Assembly: GCA_963599255.1 (NCBI GenBank)
Contig: CAVBWS010000001.1
Span: 47,878-111,877, forward strand
DNA: 64,000 bases
Source: RGIG5612 sp963599255
Lineage (GTDB): Bacteria > Bacillota > Clostridia > Lachnospirales > Lachnospiraceae
Direction of reading: 5' to 3'
The notes under the pieces were generated by a model, which searched no databases, was not told the origin of the DNA, and saw nothing but the letters and a program-made list of their open reading frames with translations. Position 1 is the first letter of the stretch. Each line of letters opens with the position of its first letter. Shown here piece by piece: positions 9,733 to 18,121 of the stretch. Made by a program: the position numbers and the translations under genes.

Positions 9733-9996
9733 TTATGCCATTTTGTTAACTGCTTTTGCAAGTCTTGAAACCTTACGAGCTGTCATATTCTTATGATAAA
9801 TGCCCTTCGTTTCAGCCTTGTCCAGCTGAGCTGTTGCCAGTTTCAGAGCTTCCATAGCTGCTGCCTTGTCATTTGACTCGATAGCTGTATAAACCTTCTT
9901 AACAGCTGTCTTAGTAGCTGACTTAACAGCCTTGTTTCTGTCTGCTCTCTTCTGACTTGTGATTACTCTTTTTTTTGCTGATTTAATGTTTGCCAT
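9733..9996 (-). CDS. rpsT: 30S ribosomal protein S20
   Basis: 87-residue basic 16S rRNA-binding protein: MANIKSAKKRVITSQKRADRNK start, with the family pattern of Lys/Arg-rich helices and KGIYHKNMTARKVSRLAKAVN near the end. The frame is open 13 codons further upstream, but GGAGGAAATTGAAACA and the S20 N-terminus place the start at 9996. It is preceded by a ~235-nt leader from the promoter at 10232-10260 and followed closely by hppA. Confidence 0.97.
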   Translation of the reverse strand: MANIKSAKKRVITSQKRADRNKAVKSATKTAVKKVYTAIESNDKAAAMEALKLATAQLDKAETKGIYHKNMTARKVSRLAKAVNKMA

Positions 9997-10071
9997 TGTT
10001 TCAATTTCCTCCACATTTTGTGCATAAGCTGTCATGCTTTTTCATGCAACAGTGCGGAAAAATCCTGTCGC

Positions 10072-10108
10072 ACAAAAAACACAATCATGCCACTTTCGGC
10101 ATACTTGC
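10072..10108 (-). promoter_or_regulatory. Hairpin plus T-tract in the rpsT leader
   Basis: On the minus strand ATGCC-gaaagt-GGCAT is followed within a few nt by TGTTTTTT, about 80 nt upstream of rpsT. With another hairpin of CCCGT/ACGGG type near 10212-10227 it makes a structured ~235-nt leader. An attenuator or S20 autoregulatory site is possible (inference). Confidence 0.4.
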
Positions 10109-10231
10109 GTTTTCAACTTGAATAGCTCATACAATATACTCTTGTTGTCTGACTTATCCGAGAGAGAGTGTGTGGACTTGCCAGGCGCTACTACCGACGG
10201 GCTGCGGACGTGCCCGTTTCGATACGGGGAC

Positions 10232-10260
10232 AGTTTAAGATAATGGTCCCTCGTTGTCAA
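10232..10260 (-). promoter_or_regulatory. Promoter for rpsT-hppA
   Basis: Minus-strand TTGACA (10255-10260), a 17-nt spacer and TAAACT (10232-10237). It is divergent from the lic operon promoter some 40 nt away. Confidence 0.6.
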
Positions 10261-10298
10261 TTAAAACTATGACAATTTGAGCACTTTTTTCAAAAATA

Positions 10299-10327
10299 TT
10301 GACATAAATGTACTGGTACACTATTAT
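10299..10327 (+). promoter_or_regulatory. Promoter of the lic operon with a palindrome in the spacer
   Basis: TTGACA (10299-10304), exactly 17 nt, then TATTAT (10322-10327), followed by a short ~23-nt leader to the ATG. The spacer contains TGTAC-TG-GTACA (10309-10320), an inverted repeat positioned where a bound repressor would block RNA polymerase. The first gene of the operon encodes an N-terminal winged-helix domain, so autoregulation is a natural guess (inference). Confidence 0.75.
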
Positions 10328-10356
10328 GTTCATAATATTTTTATGCGAGGTTGTTC

Positions 10357-12123
10357 ATGAACATTGTCGAAACTGATATTTTAAAAACATTGTATTCAGA
10401 AAGTTATAATAGCCAGCGAGATTTATCACTGAAAACAGGACATTCCCTAGGTTCCGTTAATCAAGCTCTTAAATGTCTGTCAGAAGATCTATACCTGACT
10501 TCTGACTTCAGTCTTACCGCAAAGGGCAAGAAATATATAACAGACCGCAGTCCTAAACAGGCCATAATTCTGGCTGCCGGATACGGGATGAGGTCTGTCC
10601 CTATTAATATCGAAACTCCAAAAGGACTTATCGAAATCCACGGGGAACCTCTGATTGAAAGGATTATCCGACAGCTTCACCAGATCAATGTAAACGAGAT
10701 TTATATAGTTGTCGGTTACATGAAGGAAAAATACGAGTATCTGATCGATGAATTCGGCGTTAACCTTATAATAAACATGCAGTACAGCTCTAAAAATAAT
10801 CTCTGTTCTCTAAATGCTGCCTGCAGCCATTTAGAAAATGCATATATAATCCCATGCGACATATGGTGTCGCAGCAATCCTTTTAACAGTGCAGAGCTGT
10901 GCACCTGGTATATGATATCCGATGCAGCGTCCGACTCAAGCAATGTTTACATTGCAAGGAATAAAACATTGTCCCCATGCACTTCCGGCGGCAATAAAAT
11001 GGTAGGTATTGCCTACATTTCCTCAGATGATGCTCCGACGCTGAGAAAAAATCTGAATGATTTAAGCAACCTCAGCGAATATGATAATTCATTTTGGGAA
11101 GATGCATTATTCTACAAAAAGAGTATTCATGTTGTTCCTAACGTGGTCTCCGACAATGATGTTGTTGAAATCAACACTTATGAACAGCTCAGAGACTTCG
11201 ACAGTTCATCAAGTCACCTTAAAGTTGAAGCTATAAATATCATTTGCTCAATACTCAACACCGACGCATCGAATATTCAAAATATATCTTCTTTGAAGAA
11301 GGGAATGACTAATCGCTCATTTTTGTTCGAATGCAGTGGTCGAAAATATATCATGCGTATCCCCGGGGAAGGAACATCGCAGCTGATAGATCGAAAAAAT
11401 GAGGCAGCCGTATATTCAGCAATCAAAAACTACAATATAAGTGACAACGTTCTGTATATTAGTCCGGATAATGGCTACAAACTGACAGAATATATTGAAG
11501 ATGTAAGAGCCTGTGATGCCAATGATCAAGCAGATCTTGCAGCAAGTATGAATCTTCTAAGGAAGTTCCATAGTCTTAACCTCACAGTTGATCACGAGTT
11601 TGATATTTTCGGGCAGCTTGAATATTATGAGTCCTTATGGAACAGCAGGCCGTCTGTTTACAGAGATTATTCAACGACCAAAGAGCATGTGTTGTCACTT
11701 CGCTCATATATAGAATCTATGAGCCCTGTAAAATACCTGACACATATGGATCCTAATCCTGACAATATATTATTTCACCATGATAACTGCGGCAGCGAGA
11801 TTCCTGTCCTTATAGATTGGGAATATGCAGGAATGGCGGATCCTCTCATTGATATCGCGATGTTTGCTATCTATGCTTACTATGACAGGAAGCAGGTAGA
11901 TAACTTAATCTCCCTTTATTATCCGGAGGGATGCAGTAATAAAATTCGGATAAAAATCTACTGCTATGTCGCCGTATGCGGCCTTTTATGGAGCAACTGG
12001 TGTGAATATAAAGAATCTCTCGGTATCGAATTCGGAGAATACGCGCTGAAACAATATCGTTATGCCAAGGATTTCTACAATATCGTAACAGACGAATTAA
12101 GGAAGGCGGGTGAATCACTGTGA
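10357..12123 (+). CDS. wHTH - LicC-type cytidylyltransferase - LicA-type choline kinase fusion
   Basis: 588 residues in three parts. Residues 1-65 look like a winged helix (RDLSLKTGHSLGSVNQALKCL, then a LTAKGKKYI wing). Residues about 70-290 form a sugar-phosphate/choline-phosphate nucleotidyltransferase with AAGYGMRSVPINIETPKGL. Residues about 300-588 are a choline kinase of the APH fold, with HMDPNPDNILF near 463 and the metal-binding IDWEYAGMADP near 486. In the nucleotidyltransferase loop Gly-Met-Arg-Ser replaces the usual G-T-R-M. The product should phosphorylate choline and activate it with CTP. ATG 10357 has GAGG 6 nt upstream; a TTG two codons earlier is less likely. Confidence 0.85.
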   Translation: MNIVETDILKTLYSESYNSQRDLSLKTGHSLGSVNQALKCLSEDLYLTSDFSLTAKGKKYITDRSPKQAIILAAGYGMRSVPINIETPKGLIEIHGEPLIERIIRQLHQINVNEIYIVVGYMKEKYEYLIDEFGVNLIINMQYSSKNNLCSLNAACSHLENAYIIPCDIWCRSNPFNSAELCTWYMISDAASDSSNVYIARNKTLSPCTSGGNKMVGIAYISSDDAPTLRKNLNDLSNLSEYDNSFWEDALFYKKSIHVVPNVVSDNDVVEINTYEQLRDFDSSSSHLKVEAINIICSILNTDASNIQNISSLKKGMTNRSFLFECSGRKYIMRIPGEGTSQLIDRKNEAAVYSAIKNYNISDNVLYISPDNGYKLTEYIEDVRACDANDQADLAASMNLLRKFHSLNLTVDHEFDIFGQLEYYESLWNSRPSVYRDYSTTKEHVLSLRSYIESMSPVKYLTHMDPNPDNILFHHDNCGSEIPVLIDWEYAGMADPLIDIAMFAIYAYYDRKQVDNLISLYYPEGCSNKIRIKIYCYVAVCGLLWSNWCEYKESLGIEFGEYALKQYRYAKDFYNIVTDELRKAGESL

Positions 12124-12836
12124 ACCAGGTACAAAGGGCTATTATAATGGCAGCCGGCAAGGGAACACGTATGCAGCCACTTACATTTACAACACCCAAA
12201 CCGCTCGTCAATATCAATGGCAAACCAATGATTGAAAGCGTGATAGACGCCTTGCATTCTAACGGGATTAATGAAATATATGTGGTGATCGGTTATCTGA
12301 AGGAGCAGTTTTCATATCTGCCGCAGAAGTACCGTGGACTCACACTGATCGAAAATCCATATTTTGACACTTGTAACAACATCTCATCGCTGTACTGCGC
12401 CCGCGACCACATTGAAAATGCAATTATTCTGGACGGCGATCAGATTATAAATAATCCTGATGTATTATCCCGTGAATTTGAACTGTCAGGATATAACAGT
12501 GTCTACGTTGAACAGGAAACCGATGAATGGCTGCAGCAGGCAGAAAATGGGATCGTGACTTCCTGCAGCAGAACCGGCGGCAAATGCGGCTGGCAATTAT
12601 ATAGTGTATCCAGATGGACAGCTGCAGACGGTAAAAAACTAAAGTCGCATCTCGAATATGAATTTGATGTTCAAAGGAACCGGCAGATTTATTGGGATGA
12701 TGTGGCAATGTTCTGCCATAAGAATGAATATACATTAGGAATACGTCCGATGCAGCAAGGTGATGTTATCGAGATTGACAGTCTCGCGGAGCTTGCTCAT
12801 ATTGATTCAAGTTACCTTCCGCTCATCCGGGCGTAA
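12120..12836 (+). CDS. licC: LicC-type nucleotidyltransferase (choline-phosphate cytidylyltransferase-like)
   Basis: 238-residue single-domain nucleotidyltransferase: AAGKGTRMQPLTFTTPKPLV near the N-terminus (the classical G-x-G-T-R-M-x-P-L-T ... K loop) and a downstream LDGDQIINNP metal site. The GTG start overlaps the fusion gene stop by 4 nt (GTGA), with AAGGCGGG upstream. Having an intact catalytic loop beside a fusion with an altered one suggests this copy is the active cytidylyltransferase, or that the two have different nucleotide or aminoalcohol substrates (inference). Confidence 0.85.
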   Translation: MNQVQRAIIMAAGKGTRMQPLTFTTPKPLVNINGKPMIESVIDALHSNGINEIYVVIGYLKEQFSYLPQKYRGLTLIENPYFDTCNNISSLYCARDHIENAIILDGDQIINNPDVLSREFELSGYNSVYVEQETDEWLQQAENGIVTSCSRTGGKCGWQLYSVSRWTAADGKKLKSHLEYEFDVQRNRQIYWDDVAMFCHKNEYTLGIRPMQQGDVIEIDSLAELAHIDSSYLPLIRA

Positions 12837-12920
12837 ATATAGTTCATGTAAAAATCAGCTTCAAATATATAATGTATCGGCTGACTCAGACCGTATACGT
12901 CTGTCAGAAAGGAGTACCAA

Positions 12921-14501
12921 ATGGCCTCTAAGCAGTTAAATAAAAAGAATATCGACTGGATCATTACTATAGTTCCGTTGGCACTTATCATCGGACTTTG
13001 CATACTTTTTTTCTTTTTTCCAAATCAATCCAATGCTATTTTAAGCCAGCTCAGATTTTTCTTCGGTGATACCTTCGGAGTTTATTACCTGATCATAGGA
13101 CTTGGAATATTTCTCGTATCCATTTTTATCGCATTTTCCAAATACGGTGATATTGTATTGGGAAATCCCGACGAAAAGCCTAAATACTCCTTTTTCGCCT
13201 GGGGTTCCATGATGTTTACCTGCGGACTTGCCGCAGATATTTTGTTCTATTCTTTTTCAGAATGGATTTTATATGCCACAGATGCCCATATTGAAGAATT
13301 AGGCAGCATTCAGGAATGGGCCGGGGTTTTCCCGCTGTTTCATTGGAGCCTTATTCCATGGGGCTTCTATCTTGTACTTGCTGTTGCATTCGGCTTCATG
13401 CTCCATGTAAGAAAGAAGAGCAAACAGAAGTATTCAGAAGCCTGCAGACCGATTTTGGAAAAATACACCGATAAGGCTCCCGGACGTATTATTGACCTTC
13501 TTGCAGTATTTGCGCTTATTGCGGGAACTGCCACAACCTTCAGCATCGCTACCCCACTCATGGCCAATATAATCGCAGACCTTTTTCATCTGTCCGTCAG
13601 TGTAACAGTAATTAATATCATTATTCTGTTAATCACATGCTTTGTATATACCTATTCACTGCTGCATGGATTTAAAGGTATTAATGTACTGGCTAAAGTA
13701 TGTATATACTTATTTTTTGCACTCCTGACCTTTGTTCTTATATTCTGCGGTGAAACCAAATATATCATCGAAACCGGTCTGTCGTCGCTGGGAACCATGG
13801 TTCAGAATTTCATAGGATTATCCACATTTACGGACGCGCTCAGAACATCGAATTTTCCTCAAACCTGGACCATCTATTACTGGGCTTATTGGATGGTATG
13901 GTGTGTTGCCGCTCCATTTTTTATCGGAAATATTTCAAGGGGCAGAACCGTTCGTCAGACTATTCTGGGCGGATATGGATTTGGCGTAGGCTCAACCATA
14001 ATAAGCTTTATTATTCTGGGCAATTATTCTATGGGAAAGCAAATGTCAGGCACTGCTGATTTTATATCTCAGTATCTTCAAAGCGGCGACCTCTACGGCA
14101 CTATTATTTCAATCATCAAATCCATGCCGCTGGCACCTGTAATACTTATAGTTGTACTTCTTACAATGATCGCATTCTATGCCACATCCTTTGACTCCAT
14201 CGCGTACATTGCTTCTTGCTACAGCTATAAATCTCTTTCGAACGGACAGCACCCTCACAGAGCAATACAGTTCATGTGGTGCATACTGCTGATCTTGCTT
14301 CCAATTGCTCTTTTATTCTCAGAAAGTTCCATGAATAACCTGCAGTCAGTAAGTATAATTGCAGCATTCCCAATTGGCATTGTAATGGTTCTTATAGTTA
14401 TAAGCTTTATTAAAGATGCAAAATCATATATGCAAGGTGATATTCATAGCAAATGTTTAGTCGAAACTCCTGAGATATCAGAAGCTGAAGTTGCAAAATA
14501 A
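12921..14501 (+). CDS. BCCT family choline/betaine/carnitine-type transporter
   Basis: 526 residues with about 12 predicted membrane spans. The BCCT signature appears as WTIYYWAYWMVWCVAAPFFI followed by GNISRGRTVRQ (about residues 311-345). BCCT carriers import quaternary amines by Na+ or H+ symport or exchange. Placement right behind LicA/LicC-type genes points to choline as substrate, doing the job LicB does in Haemophilus (inference). Good ribosome site GAAAGGAG 7 nt upstream. The 84-nt gap from licC holds no gene. Confidence 0.9.
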   Translation: MASKQLNKKNIDWIITIVPLALIIGLCILFFFFPNQSNAILSQLRFFFGDTFGVYYLIIGLGIFLVSIFIAFSKYGDIVLGNPDEKPKYSFFAWGSMMFTCGLAADILFYSFSEWILYATDAHIEELGSIQEWAGVFPLFHWSLIPWGFYLVLAVAFGFMLHVRKKSKQKYSEACRPILEKYTDKAPGRIIDLLAVFALIAGTATTFSIATPLMANIIADLFHLSVSVTVINIIILLITCFVYTYSLLHGFKGINVLAKVCIYLFFALLTFVLIFCGETKYIIETGLSSLGTMVQNFIGLSTFTDALRTSNFPQTWTIYYWAYWMVWCVAAPFFIGNISRGRTVRQTILGGYGFGVGSTIISFIILGNYSMGKQMSGTADFISQYLQSGDLYGTIISIIKSMPLAPVILIVVLLTMIAFYATSFDSIAYIASCYSYKSLSNGQHPHRAIQFMWCILLILLPIALLFSESSMNNLQSVSIIAAFPIGIVMVLIVISFIKDAKSYMQGDIHSKCLVETPEISEAEVAK

Positions 14502-14505
14502 ATCT

Positions 14506-15240
14506 ATGTCAGAATATATAATAAGACCAATAGCAAGGATATATACAGATTTTAATGAGCGTTTCGGTATTCCCCGTCAGGCGGGACTGGCTGACGAACT
14601 TACGGCGCGAATTGTATTTGAAGAAGATTTTCGTGATATCAATGCCATACGCGGCATCGAATCCTTCAGCCACCTATGGCTCATTTGGAATTTTTCAGAA
14701 ACAAGAATCGATATGAGTGCTGACCCTGTTAAATGGTCAGCACTTGTTACGCCTCCCCGATTAGGCGGTAAGATCAAAGAGGGAGTATTTGCCACAAGAT
14801 CTCCCTACAGGCCTAACTCTCTGGGGCTTTCGTCAGTAAAGCTTTTGAAGGTGCAGCCCCATACAAATGACGGCCCGATCCTTGTAGTGGGCGGAGCAGA
14901 TATCCTAAACGGAACCGAAATATTTGACATCAAGCCATATCTGCCATATACAGATTTACATGCTGACGCAGCAGGCGGATTTGCCTGCTGCGAAAAAAAA
15001 GTTTTAAATATAGACTTCCCAGAAGATCTTATAAACATAATACCAATGGAAAAGCAAAAATCTCTGCTTCAGATCCTGCAGCAGGATCCCCGCGGTGCTT
15101 ACGAAAAGCAGAGCGGCTATGTGTACGGCCTTAGCTTCGACAGTTTCGATATCAGGTTTACCGTAGAAGAAGATGTACTCAGGGTATTTGAAGTATTACG
15201 TCGATCCGACGGTTCGAAACCATTTCACAATATAAAATAG
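14506..15240 (+). CDS. trmO: TrmO-type tRNA t6A37 N6-methyltransferase
   Basis: 244 residues of the TrmO/TsaA-like beta-barrel family, which uses SAM to methylate t6A37 in tRNA-Thr. Family motifs: YIIRPIARIYTDFNERFGIPRQ at the N-terminus, IRGIESFSHLWLIW, and the hallmark VFATRSPYRPNSLGLSSVKL. The C-terminal domain GYVYGLSFDSFDIRF is also typical. An in-frame TTG at 14491 would overlap the BCCT gene; the ATG at 14506, 4 nt after its stop, is preferred though no strong ribosome site is present, suggesting coupled translation. Its stop lies 6 nt from the convergent Hsp70 gene. Confidence 0.92.
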   Translation: MSEYIIRPIARIYTDFNERFGIPRQAGLADELTARIVFEEDFRDINAIRGIESFSHLWLIWNFSETRIDMSADPVKWSALVTPPRLGGKIKEGVFATRSPYRPNSLGLSSVKLLKVQPHTNDGPILVVGGADILNGTEIFDIKPYLPYTDLHADAAGGFACCEKKVLNIDFPEDLINIIPMEKQKSLLQILQQDPRGAYEKQSGYVYGLSFDSFDIRFTVEEDVLRVFEVLRRSDGSKPFHNIK

Positions 15241-15246
15241 CCTCTC

Positions 15247-17004
15247 CTACAAGACCCTTGAGCTGCTCTGCTTAAGATTAGATATTGCTGTTTTAACTGC
15301 CTGAAGCTCTGATTCTGTGCATTTGGCAGGATTGTTCTTCGATACAGCCTTCTGAAGCTCTGCAATGTCATTTTTAAGGAACTTTTTATCTTCCTTGCTG
15401 ATCTCTTTTTTCTTATTCTGAAGCGCAGTCTGGACCTCGTTTAACAGCTGATTAGCTTCGTTATTGGTTTCTACAGCCTGCCTTCTGATCCCGTCCTGAG
15501 CTGCGTATTGCTGTGCATCTCTTATGGCCTGCTCGATTTCAGAATCGGACATTCTCTCATTATTATCAATGGTAATTGACTGAGCCCTGCCTGTGGCCAG
15601 ATCCTTGGCTGCTACCTTGAGGATTCCATTTGCATCAATATCAAATGTTACTTCAATCTGCGGTACACCTGCCGGGGCCCCCTTAATTCCGCCGAGCCTG
15701 AATTTGCCGATAGACTTATTATCCCTTGCCATAGGGCGCTCGCCCTGAAGGACATTTATCTCAACACTTCTCTGATAAGGAGCCGCCGTTGTAAATATCT
15801 GAGAATAATGAACCGGCAATGTGCTGTTCCTCTCCACTACTCTTGTGGCAACGCCGCCTACTGTTTCGATGGCAAGGCTTAACGGAGTTACATCTAACAG
15901 AAGCAAACCGCTGCCTCCGTTATACAGCTGGATCGTTCCCTCTGATAATATATCTCCCTGAAGTGCAGCCCCTTGTGCTACACACTCGTCCGGGTTGATG
16001 CTCTTGGCAGGGATCTTGCCTGTGAGCTGGCGGACCTTCTCCTGAACTGCCGGTATTCTCGTCGATCCGCCTACCAGGATAACCTTGCCCAGCTCTGATG
16101 CCGCAATGCCCGCGTCATTCAAGGCATTCTGAACCGGCCCTGCGGTTCTGTCCACAAGATCTCTGGTAAAATCATTAAACATTCCGCGTGTAAGCGTATA
16201 CTCGAAGTTAAGTGGTTCTCCCTTCATCATCGAAAGGTACGGAAGATATATTCTTCCGTTGTCTGACTGAGACAGCTCCTTCTTACACTGCTCGGCAGCT
16301 TCCTTCAGCCGCTGCATGGCTGATACATCCTTTCTCAGATCCACACCGTGCTGGCTCTTAATTATCCCCAGCAAATGTGTCACGATCTTCTCATCGAAGT
16401 CATCACCGCCCAGATGATTGTCGCCATTCGTTGCAAGGACTTCTATTACATCATCCCCGATTTCAATTATCGAAACGTCAAATGTTCCGCCACCCAAGTC
16501 ATATACCAGGATCTTCTGTGCAGCGCCGTTGTTAAGACCATAAGCTAATGCCGCACTCGTAGGCTCATTTATGATTCTCTTAACATTAAGACCTGCTATG
16601 CGTCCTGCATCCTTAGTTGCCTGGCGCTGAATATCATTAAAATATGCCGGAACAGTGACAACTGCATCCGTTACCGCTTCGCCCAGATAATTCTCCGCAT
16701 CCTTTTTTAATTTGCGCAGAATTATCGAACTGATCTCCTGCGGAGTATATCTCTTGCCATCAATATTTTTAGTCCAATTTGTTCCCATCTGTCTCTTAAT
16801 TGAACTGATGGTCCTGTCACTGTTTACTGCTGCCTGCCTCTGTGCAGCCTCGCCTACCAGCTGCTCGCCCACCTTGGTAAATGCAACGACACTCGGGGTT
16901 GTACGATTGCCCTTTTCATTCGGAATTACCACCGGCTGTCCGTTTTCTACCACTGCTACGCAGCTATTAGTTGTGCCAAGATCTATACCTATTGTTTTTC
17001 CCAT
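15247..17004 (-). CDS. dnaK: Hsp70 family chaperone, short C-terminus
   Basis: 585 residues. The ATPase domain is complete: GIDLGTTNSCVAV, VPAYFNDIQRQATKDAGRIA, IINEPTSAALAYG, YDLGGGTFDVSIIEIGDD and HLGGDDFDEKI. The substrate domain has LLLDVTPLSLAIETVGGV and ARDNKSIGKFRLGGI. It ends shortly after the lid helices with no Gly-rich acidic tail and is 25-50 residues shorter than usual DnaK. No grpE, dnaJ or hrcA is adjacent, so this is probably an accessory Hsp70 rather than the main DnaK (inference). AGAGGA precedes the ATG at 17004; six upstream codons in frame are not used. Confidence 0.85.
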   Translation of the reverse strand: MGKTIGIDLGTTNSCVAVVENGQPVVIPNEKGNRTTPSVVAFTKVGEQLVGEAAQRQAAVNSDRTISSIKRQMGTNWTKNIDGKRYTPQEISSIILRKLKKDAENYLGEAVTDAVVTVPAYFNDIQRQATKDAGRIAGLNVKRIINEPTSAALAYGLNNGAAQKILVYDLGGGTFDVSIIEIGDDVIEVLATNGDNHLGGDDFDEKIVTHLLGIIKSQHGVDLRKDVSAMQRLKEAAEQCKKELSQSDNGRIYLPYLSMMKGEPLNFEYTLTRGMFNDFTRDLVDRTAGPVQNALNDAGIAASELGKVILVGGSTRIPAVQEKVRQLTGKIPAKSINPDECVAQGAALQGDILSEGTIQLYNGGSGLLLLDVTPLSLAIETVGGVATRVVERNSTLPVHYSQIFTTAAPYQRSVEINVLQGERPMARDNKSIGKFRLGGIKGAPAGVPQIEVTFDIDANGILKVAAKDLATGRAQSITIDNNERMSDSEIEQAIRDAQQYAAQDGIRRQAVETNNEANQLLNEVQTALQNKKKEISKEDKKFLKNDIAELQKAVSKNNPAKCTESELQAVKTAISNLKQSSSRVL

Positions 17005-17332
17005 TCTTAATCCTCTTTTCATCTGCCCCGTGATTTATGTCTGACTCTCTGGTTGACTACCTCACGGCTGCGGCAACTTTTCACTTATATATTTGGTCAT
17101 TTATCAGCACCATGTGTCTGTTTAATTTACATCGGTTAACAAACCTCAGTCTTCTTCGTCATAGCATTTGTCGGCACTGCGTGCCTGTTTAATACTTATC
17201 CGTGAAAGTATAGCACAGCATTTTTGAATGGTATAATGAAAATTCTGTGAGCAAATATGTGCCCCGGATCGAGGCCGTGAAACTAGATTGTGAAATCACA
17301 TCGGATGAGGATTTTGTCTAGATACCAGCGGA
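17005..17332. other. Gene-free interval upstream of the Hsp70 gene
   Basis: No convincing ORF. Two stretches, near 17110-17128 and 17171-17192, share GTG-C/T-CTGTTTAAT after a CAC-rich patch, and GGCAC-TGC-GTGCC (17174-17186) makes a small hairpin. No CIRCE element was found. A minus-strand TATACT near 17206 may be the -10 for the Hsp70 gene, but no clear -35 accompanies it. Confidence 0.3.
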
Positions 17333-17932
17333 TTACCCGTACAGAATCATAATGCCTGTGGCAATTGAGATCGCAGGGCCAAATGGGAAATATCTGCCCT
17401 TATCTTTTATCCGTGTTACCACAAAGGAGGCTAATGCCAGCACACATGCGGCAAGTACCATAAATACGCTCTTCGAAGGTCCTAATATAAGTCCCACTGC
17501 AAATGCCAGCTTAATGTCTCCGCCTCCCAGGGATTGTCTTTTGATGATTTTATTGGCCAGCCATCTGGTGAAAACAAAGGCACCGGCCAAAGCAGCAGCT
17601 GTCATCACATTTGAAATGATCTGACATTGCATCCGGGATCTGCTTGTTACCTCAGACTGAAATACCAGGCTTATAAGCCATAGCCCAATCAGGGATAAAA
17701 CGCAGGCATTCGGTATTTTTCGAGTTTTTATATCAATGAAAGTCACGAATGTCAGCACGCATATGATACACCCATTGATAAACCCCATGCCCAGCCCGTC
17801 TGACGGCGATATACCTATAGTACACTTATATAATTGACCATTTGCCAGTACAGCAGTCAGACCGATACATACCAATAGCAGCATTACAGCTGTCATTGAA
17901 ATATCGGTCTGACTGTTGAATTGCTTGTTCAT
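17333..17932 (-). CDS. Prepilin peptidase, A24 family
   Basis: 199-residue membrane aspartyl peptidase with the two catalytic Asp motifs: FIDIKTRKIPN (after membrane segment 2) and GGGDIKLAFAVG. It lacks the N-terminal methylase/zinc domain of PilD, so it is the short TadV/CpaA-like form. Such enzymes cleave leader peptides of type IV pilins or Flp pilins. No pilus genes are in the window, so its substrate is unknown. The start is ATG 17932, with GGAGG 11 nt upstream; an in-frame GTG six codons earlier would overlap that site. Confidence 0.88.
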   Translation of the reverse strand: MNKQFNSQTDISMTAVMLLLVCIGLTAVLANGQLYKCTIGISPSDGLGMGFINGCIICVLTFVTFIDIKTRKIPNACVLSLIGLWLISLVFQSEVTSRSRMQCQIISNVMTAAALAGAFVFTRWLANKIIKRQSLGGGDIKLAFAVGLILGPSKSVFMVLAACVLALASFVVTRIKDKGRYFPFGPAISIATGIMILYG

Positions 17933-18000
17933 TATATTAGATTCCTCCACTTAGCAGCGCAAACAGTACGTACGAGTATGTTAGTCTAATAGATTAAATC

Positions 18001-18084
18001 GTGCGCCGGGACGGTGTAACCACTGCAAAAATAGTTAGCGCAAGCGTTTTCGAGCAATGGCTGCATGCCGAGGTCCACGGCGCA
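18001..18084 (+). repeat. Dispersed palindromic repeat, full copy A
   Basis: 84 bp with inverted ends TGCGCCG/CGGCGCA. Module order: left GTGCGCCGGGACGG, middle AGCGCAAGCGTTTTCGAGCA, right CTGCATGCCGAGGTCCACGG. It lies between the prepilin peptidase and the last gene of the thiamine-uptake operon. Confidence 0.85.
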
Positions 18085-18121
18085 GGGCTATAATATTCAT
18101 TACAGCATATGACTGTCTCAA

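Noticed and set aside
17932..17950. GTG start for the prepilin peptidase
   Set aside because: The GGAGG ribosome site lies within the codons that would follow it, so the later ATG is preferred.
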